A stretch of 64,000 nt of DNA from Trametes villosa (Eukaryota > Basidiomycota > Agaricomycetes > Polyporales > Polyporaceae), in the NCBI GenBank assembly GCA_002964805.2, contig PUDQ02000001.1:3000001-3064000 (forward strand), written 5' to 3'. The notes below the pieces were generated by a model that saw only the letters and a list, made by a program, of their open reading frames with translations, was not told where the DNA came from and searched no databases. A program made the translations under genes and the position numbers. This document shows, piece by piece, positions 10,268 to 21,682 of this stretch (positions are counted from its first letter, which is position 1; each line of letters starts with the position of its first letter).

Positions 10268-11452
10268 GCCATATGTTTATGTTTATGCCACTTATGCAGT
10301 ATGCACACGATAGTCAATGTTTTTGATGAGTGCTTCAACTCCGAGTCTTCTCCGATGCGTGCACAACTCCTGGAGGTTCGACCACGCTCGAGCGGTGCAC
10401 CTGGGCCGTTGGGTCGCCTGATGTATCCCGCTCCCAGATATCCAGGCACGAAGAGACTTCCGACCTAGATGCGTCGCGGCACTCGTCATTGTACATCGCG
10501 ACCCGCCACGATTTCGTCCGAGCACCCACGCAACGGAGATGTATGACGCATATCCCGTGTTATCCAAGGACGGCTTCTCAACACCAACCGCACCTTTCCT
10601 CACTATGAGTAGATCGCCGGATGAGTATTTCGCTACAGTATGACTTACATATGCAGTACGGTCCGGTCGTGTCCAGACGCACCGAACATGGACGACGCAA
10701 CGATGGCGGCGATGACGCAGCGATGCGCTGTAACTCTACTACGTCTGTTTGTCCACATGCCTACATCTACTCAATTCAGCGACGTCAGCATTACAACCAC
10801 GAGGTCGTTGTTCCCGGAGGTGCGTTGTCGAATTGACTACATCAACGACCCTAAGATGGGCCCTGCATAGCATGGTGAACAAATCCACATGTGATCGTTG
10901 TCGTAGTACGCACGATCGCGGCTAAGTATACAAAATCGGGATGCGCCCTCTGTTGGGTCGTTGCACGAGCACACACTGCCATATGGATCGACCCTTCGGC
11001 TCGCGACGTGCTATACTGCGCCATCGCGGCCCTTGCGCTGAAGACTTCCGCCGAGCTGTGCTTCTCCATCTAGAAAGCGATATCAGTCAATGCGAGCACT
11101 GAGCTGCTGATACTTCGCGACGTACCTGTGCCTCCTCGACCAACGTTCGCCCGCGCCCGTGAGAGCCTCGGGGATGCCTCCGAGGGAGAAGGGCATGGGT
11201 GCATGTGGACGTTGGCGCACATGGGCGAGGAAGGTGGTCACGGCCGCTCGTCTTGGGTCGCGGTGCACACCAGCACCGACAGAGCGAGCGGTGCTTTGTT
11301 CATCGCCATCACGGCGACGAGATGCGATCGCTGCCTTGCCGGCAAGATTGACCTAGCACGTTGCAAGCTGCAGTGCGTTCCCCGATGCGATGTCATACGC
11401 CGAGGACATACTGCCGAGTGCAGCACGCGGCGGTGAATGACGCACACGCAAA
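10268..11452. other. Intergenic, about 1.2 kb, no gene recognised
   Basis: Several open frames of 60-100 codons overlap on both strands, but none shows a domain, a signal peptide or a splice path. Confidence 0.45.
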
Positions 11453-11458
11453 TATATA
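11453..11458 (+). promoter_or_regulatory. TATA box of the Vps62-like gene
   Basis: TATATA in an AAATATATAGC context, 83 nt before the ATG at 11536. Confidence 0.5.
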
Positions 11459-11535
11459 GCAGCACTTCCCGCTAGTCCCTGCGAGCTCGGCCGCACTCCG
11501 TCCACCTCCAGTACCCTCGCACCGGTGCAGCAAGC

Positions 11536-12671
11536 ATGGTCGGACACGCCTTCGGCTTCCCCGCTCTCCCCGTGCTCCTCTGCACGCTCGCCGCGGCGGC
11601 AAGCCCCGTGCGGCTCGCGAAGCGCGACCCCGTGCCCGCGTTCGTGCTGCAGAACGCGCCCGTCTCGCACCTCTGGTCGCAGGAGGGCTGGTGGCCGTCC
11701 GACGTCGCCGAGCACCTCGCGCACGTCGTGCCCGAGGTGAACTTCACCGCGGTCGCGCAGGCGGCGGACTTCGGGAGCCTCGCGGGCCTGGGGAGCGACG
11801 TGTTCTTGACGTCGAAGGACGACGTGACGACGCAGCCGGCGTGGATCACGTCTGCGGTGGGCAAGCCGGACGCGAGCGGGAAGAGCAGCGCGCCCGCGAC
11901 GATCGTGCTCGTGGAGAAGGACGGCGGTGTCCTGGACGCGTTCTTCTTTTATTTCTACTCGTTTGATCACGGAGGAAAAGTAAGTCCTGGATACAGTCAA
12001 TAGGCAAGATGTGGTGCTGAACATTGTATTGTCCAGGTCCTTGACATCGAGTTCGGTGACCACGTCGGCGACTGGGAGCATAGCATGGTGCGCTTCGTCA
12101 ACGGCGCGCCGACCGCGCTGTACCTCTCCGCGCACTCGGGCGGGTCCGCGTACACGTTCGCGGCGACGGAGAAGACGAACGGGCGGCCGACGACGTACAT
12201 CGCGGGCGGAACGCACGCGAACTACGTGACGTCGGGCAAGCATTGCCACGACCTCCCGTTCGACCTGCTGTGCGACCAGACGGACGCGGGCCCGCTGTGG
12301 GACCCGACGCTCAACTTCCGCGGGTTCTGGTACGACAGCGCGAGCAACACGTTCAGCGTCGCGGGGGGCGCGGACCGGGGCGGCCAGGAGGAGCCGGCGG
12401 AGGGCGCGGGCTGGCTGAGCTTCGCGGGGGCGTGGGGCGATCAGCAGTATCCGGTGCTCGAACACGGGCAGTATTGCCTCACCATCGAGAACATCGTGAA
12501 CGAGTGTCGATTCGTGAGCGGTCCGACGGGTGAGTGTTTCTCTGCTGTGGCAAAACGCGGATTGAAGGCGGGTACTGACGACCGCGTTTGACAGGACCTG
12601 TCGCGAAGAACTTGGGGCGCACGGCGGTATGCCAGCGCGAAGACAGCTGCACCGTTAACAGCTCACTCTGA
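11536..12671 (+). CDS. Secreted Vps62-family protein
   Basis: Three exons, 11536-11979, 12037-12529 and 12595-12671, join in frame to 337 residues. The N-terminus is a signal peptide (FPALPVLLCTLAAAASP) followed by a basic site LAKRD that fits Kex2 processing. The body carries the features I associate with the fungal Vps62 family: HVGDWEHSMVRF, LYLSAHSGG, and GGTHANYVTSGKHCHDLP followed by a late GAWGDQQYP. Family members are named after yeast Vps62, linked to vacuolar protein sorting, but many fungal members like this one look secreted and lack a known activity. Paired histidine and aspartate residues could bind a metal; that is speculation. There is no obvious functional link to its neighbours. 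Confidence 0.85.
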
Positions 12672-13340
12672 GGTTGTAAAGGCAGTTTCTATGTCCTGTA
12701 GGATAGTGCGGTTAGCAAAGCGGTTACTAGTCATGACTGGTCTGTGAAGAACTGGACTCACGAGGTACGTACGGTGCGGCGTTAGAGAGTGTGCCTCAAC
12801 AGGTGACGCTCGGAGATGCATATGATTCGTCTCGGCGTGTAAAGGCACGACTGCTTCCACGAGTTCTCACCGGCCTATACTGCTTCAGGCCGGCCTGCGG
12901 TGGGCGGTGCGGGGAGAGAAGCTTTTGGGAATTTGGGCGGGAAAGAGGAGATCTGCGGAGAGCGGAGCATCGGGCGCTGCGGCGCGGTGTGCCGCCTGCG
13001 ATAACCTTGGCCGACTGCACGCATGCAGACCTTCCCGGACCTGTTGTCTTTCGGTGATGTGCCGTGCTGTAAAGTAGAAGTGTGTGTTGCGTGCATGTAC
13101 GAGGTTGATTGGAGTGAAACAAGCGGAATTAACGGGGTGGCTGAGAGCGTTGCGGCCGCCCGGAGAGGCAGGGAGCATTGCACGCTCTCCAACCGACGTC
13201 GATGAGGGCGCAAGCGACTGCCGCGGGCTGAGCCGTCCCTCCTTGTCTTCCTCCCCCTCCTTCCTTCCCTTTTCTCTCTCCGACTCTCTTCTTGCCCCTT
13301 CCTTCTCGCCGTCGCCGCCGCCGACCACGAGCAAGCGTTG
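12672..13340. other. Intergenic with pyrimidine-rich 5' leader
   Basis: No gene. From about 13235 to 13325 the plus strand is strongly C/T-rich, as often seen just before fungal start sites. It probably forms the promoter and 5' UTR of the TBC gene. Confidence 0.5.
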
Positions 13341-15776
13341 ATGTTTTCGCCGTCGTACGTCGTCGTCCCACCAACGCCCATCAGCACCCCCCATCCCCCC
13401 TCGCCCCGCCTCAGCCGTGACCCCGACGGCCTCGTCCTCCCAGAGCTCACCCACTCCACCGAGGGCTCGTCGACCGACCGCGACCGCAGCTCCTCGGAGA
13501 CGACCATCGTCACCATCTATTCCATGTATGAAGAAGACGCCAGCAGCTGGTCTGCCGCCGCCTCCGCCGTCAGCCACGCCTCACGGCCGCAGTCTCGCTC
13601 GAACAGCCGGGGATTGAGCCTGAACCTCAAGGACGGCGTGCACATTGCCGGGTCGGCCATACCGACCTACAGGGACTCTTACCTCCAGGGCAACTCCACC
13701 GCGCTCGACGACAGTGCATTCTACGACACCACCGTTCCCTACGACCTGCGTCGCGCCAGCATGGGCAAGCGGTTAAGTGTCGACAAGCCCAGGCATTCCG
13801 TCGTCTCTGCAGGTTCTGTCCAGCTCGCGTACGCGGACAACCGACCACCCTCGGTATACAGGCATTCTGCGGCGGAGAGCATTGGGAATGGTGGAGCACC
13901 CCGGCGTAGCAGCGGTTCAGACTCTATGCGCCGCCCTTCTGGTCCCCGGAGCAGGCCATCCTCCTCGCACAGGCACAAGTCCTCCTCATCTCAGCAGTCC
14001 GACAACCAGCGCGTATCTTTCGCTCTTGATGTCACGGATCCCAAACCATTGCCCCAGACCCCGCCCCGGTCACCACTCATCTCTCCGCCCTCAACACCCG
14101 GTACGCCTCTCACCCCTCCCCCACGACCACTGCATCTCGACACCTCGACGTCGCCCCCGGACCCGTCACTCAAGGTACCTGGTTCCTCCAAGTTCTCCCC
14201 GACTGCCTCGCCGCGCAGCTCCACCTCACAGTTCAGCACGCCCGAGAGCAAGCACTCGGCGGTGGCCCGGTCAGAAGGAGAGGAGGCCGATGCATTCCAC
14301 GTGCGGAGTACATACGCACAGCTCGAGGCGACCGGAGTCAAGGGCGATGGAATCGAGGAGGGCGTGGAGCGCACCCGTGCCCGCTTAGGCGGCAGCCGTG
14401 CGAGTGAGATTCGTGCACAGCAGGCCCTCGGGGATGCGAATGAGAAGACGCGCGAGCTCACAACACAAGAGGTCGAACTGCTATCGAGTCTGGATAGGTA
14501 CGCACATCATGGTCTAGTACACCGGTGGAATGCTGACTTGGTTCAAGGTATGGGTTCTTCCAAACACCTTCACATGACCGCCTCGTTCTCCTGCCCGCTG
14601 CCCCTCTGCGCCGCCCACTGTCGCGGCTAGCGGCGGCCACTACGTCGGGCCCAGCAAGCCCACCACCACTTCCCAAGCAGCCCACGAGCCCGCCTTCGCC
14701 CAAGGAGACCGCCCGTGCGGCGAAGTGGGGCCGGATGCTCGTCGCGGCCTCGCGCGACCCGGGCAGGAACGTCGAGATGTGGGGCGTGAAGCCGTCCAAG
14801 GAGCGCAAATTCCGGGACCGCGTCTACAAGGGCATCCCCGACTGCTGGCGGGCCGCGGCGTGGGAGGTGCTGATGTGCCGCTACTCGCGCACGGGCAAGG
14901 CGGAGATCCGGCAGCTCATGGCGGAGTACCACGACGCGCTGGACAAGCCGTCGACGTACGACGTGCAGATCGACCTGGACGTGCCGCGGACGATCAGCGG
15001 GCACGTCATGTTCCGGACACGATACGGGCAGGGGTGCGTACTCCCGATGTGGCTTGAGCGGACGTGCGCTGACGGCAGGAACGGTGGTCGCGCAGGCAAC
15101 GGTCATTATTCCACGTCCTCCACTCACTGTCATTACGCTGCGACACCTGCGGGTACTGCCAGGGAATGGGCCCCATCGCCGCGACGCTCTTGTGCTACTT
15201 CGAGCCCGAGCGCGCGTACGCGTCGCTGGTGCGGCTGCACGACCAGTACAACATGCACTCGATCTTCAGCCCTGGCTTCCCCGGGCTGCTCGAGGCGATC
15301 TACGTGCAGGAGCGGCTGACGGAGCAGATGATGCCCGCCGTGTACGCGGCGTTCAAGAAGCACATGGTGTCGACGACGTCGTACGCGACGAAGTGGTACA
15401 TCACGCTCTTTGCGAACTCGGTGCCGTTCCAGATGCAGCTCAGGCTTTGGGACGCGTTCTTGCTGGAGGGCCATGACATCTTCGTCGTGGTTGCGGTGGC
15501 GCTTGTGTGGACGTACCGAGGTGGGCATCATTGCTGGGCATTGTGCGGCAGTTCACTGACGGTGTTCCTACAGATCACATTACCTCGGAGGCGGCGAACT
15601 TTGAGACCGTGCTATCGCTGCTCTCGTCGTTCTTTGTGCCAGAGGATGAGGATGCAACACTACTATGGATCGGGAAGGTTCTTGGAGATCAGAAGCTGCG
15701 TGGAGACATGACCCGCTGGAGACAAGACTGGCAGCGGCTCGTCGCGTCCGGCGAAGAAGGCACCGCGCTGCTATAG
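13341..15776 (+). CDS. TBC-domain Rab GTPase-activating protein
   Basis: It stimulates GTP hydrolysis on a Rab GTPase in membrane traffic; the Rab partner cannot be read from sequence. Exons 13341-14497, 14548-15033, 15096-15520 and 15574-15776 join in frame to 756 residues. The first 430 or so residues are low-complexity Ser/Pro/Arg-rich and probably disordered. The TBC domain runs from about 480 to 690: KGIPDCWRAAAWEVL, the arginine finger in IDLDVPRT (Arg533) and the glutamine finger in GYCQGMG (Gln570), both intact, so it should be catalytically active. The second intron was placed so that the join reads GQGQRSLFHVL, the usual form at that point in the family. The ATG at 13341 follows a TTG that is not a start in fungi. 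Confidence 0.9.
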
Positions 15777-16743
15777 CGTTCACGCCTGCTCCGGGTCATG
15801 GACTCGATGCCCTATGGACACATGCTGCTCTCCTCCCTCCCCGCCTCTTGCATTGGTACCCGTCATTCGCATTCACATCGCTCACGCATACACGCTCGCA
15901 TCGCATCACATTCGTCGCATTTCCGGACACGCATGGGCTGTACGTTGGCATCCTGTTCGGTCGTCTTGCTGTGTGTACATACCACCCTCCTTTCCTCTCC
16001 CCCTCGGATTTCTCGGATTTCTCTATATTCCCCTTCCCTCGTCGTCGCCGCCCCGTGTCCGCTGCTCTCCGCATATTCCCCCGCCACATACGCGTACACC
16101 CACGTACCCGGACTAATCGCGATACCTCTCGCTATACAGTACACCCCCGCTTGCCGCCGGCTTACAGTAGAGCTTAAGCTTCCCGCAGACCAACTCACCT
16201 TGTACCAGTCGAGGATAGCCGTAAGGGCGAATACAAAGGCGTACCGAGTTGCAGCAGCGTACGCGCGCGACGTGGCGGAAGGACAAGACTCATCTCCGAG
16301 GTACGTGGTGGCCCGAGTCAATGTCAGTCGAGTATGATAGATGGCCATGTACCATATCGGTGCTCTGTGGGTGAGTGCTCGTCCACCTCACCTCGCGTAT
16401 CTCTGCTACTTACGCAACATCCTAGGACGCCCAGTGCCAGATCGGTCTCTGTCTGCCGCGCTCCTCCACCCCCTGCGTTCCGCACGACGCTAATCTGCTT
16501 CCCCAGCCCCGTCCATTCTGCGCCGACGCTCTGATGCCGCCGCAGAGTCGCACGTCCGAGACGCGAGGCCGCTTCGGTGCGCTGCCTTGAGCCGCATCGG
16601 GCAGGCGTGTGGCTGCGCGTCAGGTGAGCGCGTCCCGTTTTGGCAGCGCCCTTGTACTCGCGCGCCGCGCCGCGTCCGGAATGGAAGGTGTTATAGTCGC
16701 CCGCGGCGTGTGCTCCCAGAGCCCCCGCGCGCGCGACGGCTCG
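15777..16743. other. Intergenic, about 1 kb
   Basis: It is pyrimidine-rich on the plus strand at 15960-16080. A minus-strand open frame at 16343-16190 ends in a good donor (GTGAGT after codons for DWYK) and has a hydrophobic stretch, but I found no continuation and do not call it. Confidence 0.4.
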
Positions 16744-16750
16744 GATAAAA
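16744..16750 (+). promoter_or_regulatory. TATA-like GATAAAA before the 71-residue protein
   Basis: GGATAAAAGGG lies about 230 nt before the ATG at 16981 and would leave a 5' UTR of about 200 nt. The same GATAAAA form stands before the oxygenase gene at 56874. Confidence 0.4.
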
Positions 16751-16980
16751 GGGCGCGCCCAGGGCGGAAAAGCCCCAGGCTTCTCCTGCCCAATCGCCCG
16801 TACATTGCCTGCCAGCGGCCGCTCGCACTTGCACTCGCCCTCCTCCGCCAGTGTTGCACTTCACGACCTCCGAGGATACCCACTAAAACCCGCTCGACGT
16901 CCTCATCCTCACGACCAGCTCGCCGCACAGCGCGAACCATCTCCGCACGACCGCACATCTACGCACGACCTACCACTACC

Positions 16981-17196
16981 ATGTCGTCCTACTACACCTC
17001 GCCCCCGTCCTCGCCCATGGCGAGCTTCTTCCCCACCGGGCCCGCGTCCCCGCACGCGTTCTCGTCCTTCCAGCAGTCGCCCCGCGATGCGCAGTCCATG
17101 TACGCCGCGCTCCGGCCAAGCAACGCGCACAACGCGCAGGGCCAGCGCACGAACGCGAGCCAGACCGGCTCGCTCAAGAAGGTCTTCGGCAAGTAG
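16981..17196 (+). CDS. Small Ser/Pro-rich protein, 71 residues
   Basis: A single exon with a strong start context (CACTACCATGTCG) and a TATA-like box upstream. The product is rich in Ser, Pro, Ala and Asn, with short phrases such as YYTSPPSSPMASFFP and SPRDAQSMYAALRP and a basic end LKKVFGK. There is no signal peptide, membrane helix or known domain; it is probably disordered. High GC and the codon choice fit a real, well-expressed gene. I do not recognise the family and the role is unknown. Confidence 0.6.
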   Translation: MSSYYTSPPSSPMASFFPTGPASPHAFSSFQQSPRDAQSMYAALRPSNAHNAQGQRTNASQTGSLKKVFGK

Positions 17197-18610
17197 GCGG
17201 CGCGCCTTCTAGCCGTTGGCGGCGGCGGGTACTGTGGTCGCGAGGAGGAGGCGGGCGGGCGGGACATCCTTGTCTGGAACGAGGGCGGCCGCGTTGCCTG
17301 CGCGACCATGGAGAGGTGGAGGACGTCTCAGGGCGTCGGGAGACCACGAATATCCGCCGCGCACCATACCCGCGCCGACATACCTACCGGAGACAACCCT
17401 CCGGACCCCGCACAGGCCCAGGCCTTCCCCCCACGAACATCATCCTTCCCGGGTTCTATCAGCATCACCATCATACTCTACCCGCGTCACCTCAATTCTC
17501 TCCCCCACACGCCCCGCACTGCACTATTATGTCCTCCACATCGGCTCTCCCGCATTTCACCTCCGCATCACCGTCTCGCATTCCGTTTCCAGCATTGCAT
17601 CCATTCTTCCCGCATGACACTTGTAGACTGTATATGTATCCATAGGCACGCACTTATTGTGTCGCGACGCGACTTCGATACCATTGACATCGACCCCCGC
17701 TCTTATTGTTGTGCAACAGCGACATCGCACGCGCGTTAAGCGGATGTGAGGATGAAGGTCCTTCACACTTTGATTGGCTGTAAGCATCATTCACACTTCA
17801 CAGCGGATCCGTTCAAGACGTCGCAAGCAGCACCTTGAGGATATGAGCGGCTGGCAGCTGCTAGGCGATCCAGGACTACAGTAAGTACTATAACGGACCC
17901 TGAAACGGGATGGACTACGCCGAGACCCGGATGCTGGACAAACGGTGACAACGCTCCGGCAAATCTTTCAATCATCCTCAAACCTGCTGTAGATTATAGC
18001 GGTGTATGTGCGCTTTGGGATGGCAAAAACCTTGAGCAAAAAGACGAAGATTTGAGGGAGATATTTGAGTAAGGATTTGGGGATGTTGAGCACTTCAGCA
18101 CAAAAACCCGGATTGCGGCAGTAATAGGGGAGATCTCCGCCTGGTTCTTTCTCAAACATTACAGTACACTCTCCCGAACAGCCCTATGTAGTTTTTACAC
18201 CCATGCGAGTGGATGTACACAGTCCAGAAAGGATGGGAGGGTCAATTTGGCCGTAAGCGCCCGCCCCACTTGCGGGTCGATCGGGGATGTAGAGGGCCTG
18301 TGGACACCTACAGTTCTGAAATTTGCTGGAGTTGTCGAGAGAGGCGGGACACACACGTCTATGAAGTTTGAAAGCGAAAGACCGAGAGGAAGAGGAACCC
18401 GAGTCTTATTTTCGAAACCCGTCTCACTTCGGGGTCCGCTACACTTCGATTAAGCGCCAGCACAGCCACCTGGACACTGGTGCTGAAGCGCTCACTGCTG
18501 TAAGTACGAGCCTGAGTACTCAGTGTTTCAACCTCTAAACAACACGCCTAAGCTCGCGTCGTGTTTAACGACCTGTCGCTGAAGTATGTGAGCTGCAAAA
18601 AGGATTATTT
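17197..18610. other. Intergenic, with an AT-richer island near 17960-18190
   Basis: No supported gene. The 17960-18190 stretch is clearly AT-richer than its surroundings and may be the remnant of a mobile element, but I see no terminal repeats or recognisable transposase. Confidence 0.35.
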
Positions 18611-18692
18611 CGACGCCAGCAGGACTCGAACCTGCGCCTCCAAAGGAGAAGTGATTTCTAATCACTCGCCGTAACCACTTGGCTATAGCGCC
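18611..18692 (-). tRNA. tRNA-Ser (anticodon AGA)
   Basis: An 82-nt class II tRNA on the minus strand. The acceptor stem pairs GGCGCTA with TGGCGTC (two G-U pairs) and the discriminator is G. The D arm is GCC/GGC. The anticodon arm is AGTGA/TCACT with the seven-base loop TTAGAAA, anticodon AGA. The long variable arm (TCTCC TTT GGAGG) is typical of serine tRNAs. The T arm is GCAGG/CCTGC around TTCGAGT. No intron; CCA is not encoded. Confidence 0.95.
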
Positions 18693-19524
18693 TTGTAGTC
18701 TGCATAAGTGTACTGTAGTATATCGTGAATCTACTAGCGCGATGTCTACACGAATCCGAAGCAGACTCGCATTCAGCTTTTTCGAGGACTTCCGTCATCA
18801 TCCCGCCAGTCCAGCAACACCGTTGACTTCTCCTGTGCTGTCACCTCAGGCCACGACGTAGGATGCACGATGCCGTACATATATCTGCGGATGAAAAGCA
18901 AGCAAGCTGCGGAAGTATTGTCATGGACAGTCAAGCAAACACTGCACGGTATCGAAGCGGCCCTCGCGGGAAGCGGCACCCAGGTTGACCTTGTCAGCTT
19001 TGTCAAGAATCGTGTGCAGCCCATCATGAATATTTCCAGGTATGATCTGTATCCGTGATGCCAAAATCTTCTTGCTCGTATTGCCGCCATGATATCTCAC
19101 CGCTAGGAACTACGCTCAATCGCCGACTGCATCGACCCTACACCGAGCATTCGGTTGTCTCGAAATTCGCTGTGCATACTTGATCATACCACCTTCCTCT
19201 AGACGGATTGGGGCCTACGCGGACAGCTCTGCGCTGTAAGACTACCCAAACTACACAATTGTGTCGCGAATATTTGCTTGAAGCACTCCAGCGGGGGGCC
19301 TGGGATTGTTCACCAATCTAGTGTATACCGGCAGCGCTTCGAAAGCACATCGACATCAGCATCAGCACACAGCGAAATGGTCGGATCTCTAGTCAAGGCC
19401 CACACAGCGTTCATAGCTCGTTCAACGCCTCGCACCCATGGGGACCGCGTCTTGCATCGCCTCTGTGGCGATAGGCGGATCTACATTGTGCAACACCGGC
19501 CTCACTCGGCGATCTGCCTTTGGT
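18693..19524. other. Intergenic, no gene recognised
   Basis: Short open frames on both strands show no domain. The right end is the promoter of the secreted beta-propeller gene. Confidence 0.4.
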
Positions 19525-19531
19525 TTATATA
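19525..19531 (+). promoter_or_regulatory. TATA box of the secreted beta-propeller gene
   Basis: TTATATA in GGTTTATATAGCGG, about 175 nt before the ATG at 19703. Confidence 0.5.
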
Positions 19532-19702
19532 GCGGCTACCGTACGGCTTGTGCACTCACTTCTCCGCCCCCGGTTGTTCCTTTCCTTCTCACCCCTTCGG
19601 TCGTTCTTTCTTCAGGAGCTGTGCTCTCTGTTCTGTTTATTTTACATTCGACTACTAGCCACGACACAGACTCTACGACGTTCCTTCTCGAGTAAGATCA
19701 AG

Positions 19703-21325
19703 ATGCAGCTCTCCATCGCTTTCATTGCTTCCCTTTTCGCCGCCTCTGGCTTGGTGTCCGCTGCGCCTCTGGAGCGCCGCGACACGAAGATGATGACCTC
19801 CCAGACGCGCCTCAATGCCGCCGGTGCCGTATACTGTGAGTTTTAGCCTGACAGTTCATCACCCACATATTAACCCGGCGAACAGTCATCACGAACGAAG
19901 GCGATGAGAACCAAGTCATCGCCGCTAGCATCAACTCAGACGGCACATTGGTAGGTGATCCTTGTTTAGGCCTACTGCGCCGGCGCTGACGGGCTGCTCG
20001 CAGAACCTTGACAGGGCCGTCTCCTCAGGCGGTCGTGGTTCGCACGGTATCACCGACCCCCAAGGGCCGGATGCCCTCTTCTCCCAGGGTGCCATCAAGG
20101 CGTCTGCGAAGGGTCAGGTGCTCGCGACCGTCAACGTTAGTGCACATCCCCCTCTCTGCCGTTCGTTGAGACTGAAACTTTGCTCGATAGTCGGGATCCA
20201 ACACTATCTCCCTCTTCTCCATCGACCCGAACACGCCCACGAACATCAAGCCTCTCGGTGATGCCGTGTCCTCCGAGGGCGAGTTCCCGATGTCGCTCGC
20301 GTTCAACAGCGACGGCAACCGCCTTTGCGTTCTCAACGGCGGTACCGTCAACGGCGTCAAGTGAGATTTCACTCCCTAGTATCCTGCTGTTCCCTAGCTG
20401 ACGATCTCATCTGCAGCTGCTACGCTGTCGACAAGAAGCTTGGCCTGACGGCGATGTCCAACACCCTGCGCCCGCTCGGCCTCAACCAGACCACGCCCGC
20501 GACCGGCCCCGCGGGCTCCGCGAGCCACATCGTGTTCAGCGAGGACGGCAAGCAGCTGCTCGCGTCCGTGAAGGGCGTGCCGCCGAACCCGGGCATGATC
20601 GCGGTGTGGGACGTCGCGGACGACGGCTCGCTCTCCGCGGACTTCAAGGCGGTCGCGCCGCCGCAGGGCGGGCTGCTCCCGTTCTCGATGACGGTCATCC
20701 CCGGCAAGAACGCGGTGCTCTCGACGGACCCCGGCGTCGGCTTCGACGTGTTCGACTTCGGGAGCGGGAACAAGAGCTCGGCGGTGAAGATCGACGGGCA
20801 GAGCGCGACGTGCTGGTCGAGCTTCAGCCCGAAGACGGGCAACTTCTACCTCACGGACATCGGCACGTCGATCGTGACGGAGGTGAAGGTGGACGACGAC
20901 CTCAAGGCGTCGATCGTGAAGGTACGTTAATGCTGAGCGAAATCAAGAGAGAGGTGTGGCTGACGTTGCTCCGTAGCAATACCCCCAGACCGCGAACTCC
21001 TCCACCATTGACAACGAGATTGCTACTGTTGGCGGCAAGGAGTCAGTATTGCGCACTCTAATCACTGAGCTTTCTCAGCTGACACGTTCTTTTCAGCTTC
21101 ATGTACGTGTTGGCACCCGGTAGCAAGACCGTGGAGGTCCTGTCCCTCGCTGCGCCCGGGGATGCCAAGCACGTCCAGACCCTTGACCTCAAGGGCCCCA
21201 CCTCGGCCGCAGGTGTGACCATCAGTATGTTTTCATACTTCATAAATGCACGAGAATGCCTCTGACAGAGATCCCCGGTAGACACCGACAACCTCCAGGG
21301 CATGACGTCCTTCATCCGCAAGTAA
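19703..21325 (+). CDS. Secreted lactonase-like beta-propeller protein
   Basis: Eight exons (19703-19835, 19886-19950, 20004-20135, 20191-20360, 20417-20921, 20977-21041, 21097-21224, 21282-21325) join in frame to 413 residues. The signal peptide is IAFIASLFAASGLVSAAP, followed by LERRD, a Kex2-like site. The remainder is a series of strand-turn repeats (FITNEGDENQVIAASI, SNTISLFSIDPNT, FSEDGKQLLASVKG, FYLTDIGTSIVTEVKV, FMYVLAPGSKTVEVL) of the kind seen in seven-bladed propellers related to 6-phosphogluconolactonase and muconate-lactonizing proteins. The fold is inferred from this pattern. Many basidiomycetes secrete such proteins with no defined substrate, so no enzyme activity is claimed. 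Confidence 0.8.
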
Positions 21326-21682
21326 ACGTCTCTTGCATTAAGCCCTCGTTCACGCCCTTGGTTCTGCTCTGCACTGTTCTTCGATGATTGCTGCCTTATT
21401 TAATCCCTCGAGTGTCGTTATAGCTATAGTCTCAGTCTCTTTCGCTCGCTAGTCTCGGATGTATCATAGAAATATATATTGGAACGACTGGGTGAAGTCA
21501 CTATAACTGATCGTGTGTGTGATATTGCGTGCATTCAGCGCGGTGTTTCTCAGCAAGTGTAGCTGACCCAGTTGCGGATGTGATCGTTTAAAACTGTCAA
21601 GGAGAAAAACATTCTAATCCCTGTTCAGACCTAGTCAAATAGATACACGCGAGAGTCGTACAGAAACACGATGAATCTGCCT
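21326..21682. other. Convergent intergenic space
   Basis: 3' ends of the propeller gene and of the minus-strand P450 face each other here. It is AT-richer than the genes and I see no other feature. Confidence 0.5.

Noticed and set aside
13338..13340. TTG as start of the TBC gene
   Set aside because: Nuclear fungal genes start at ATG; the ATG at 13341 is next and in frame.
15863..16348. Possible minus-strand exon with a hydrophobic stretch and a GTGAGT donor
   Set aside because: No downstream exon could be joined and no family recognised.
17960..18190. AT-rich island as a transposon remnant
   Set aside because: No terminal repeats, target duplication or transposase motif seen; noted only as composition.
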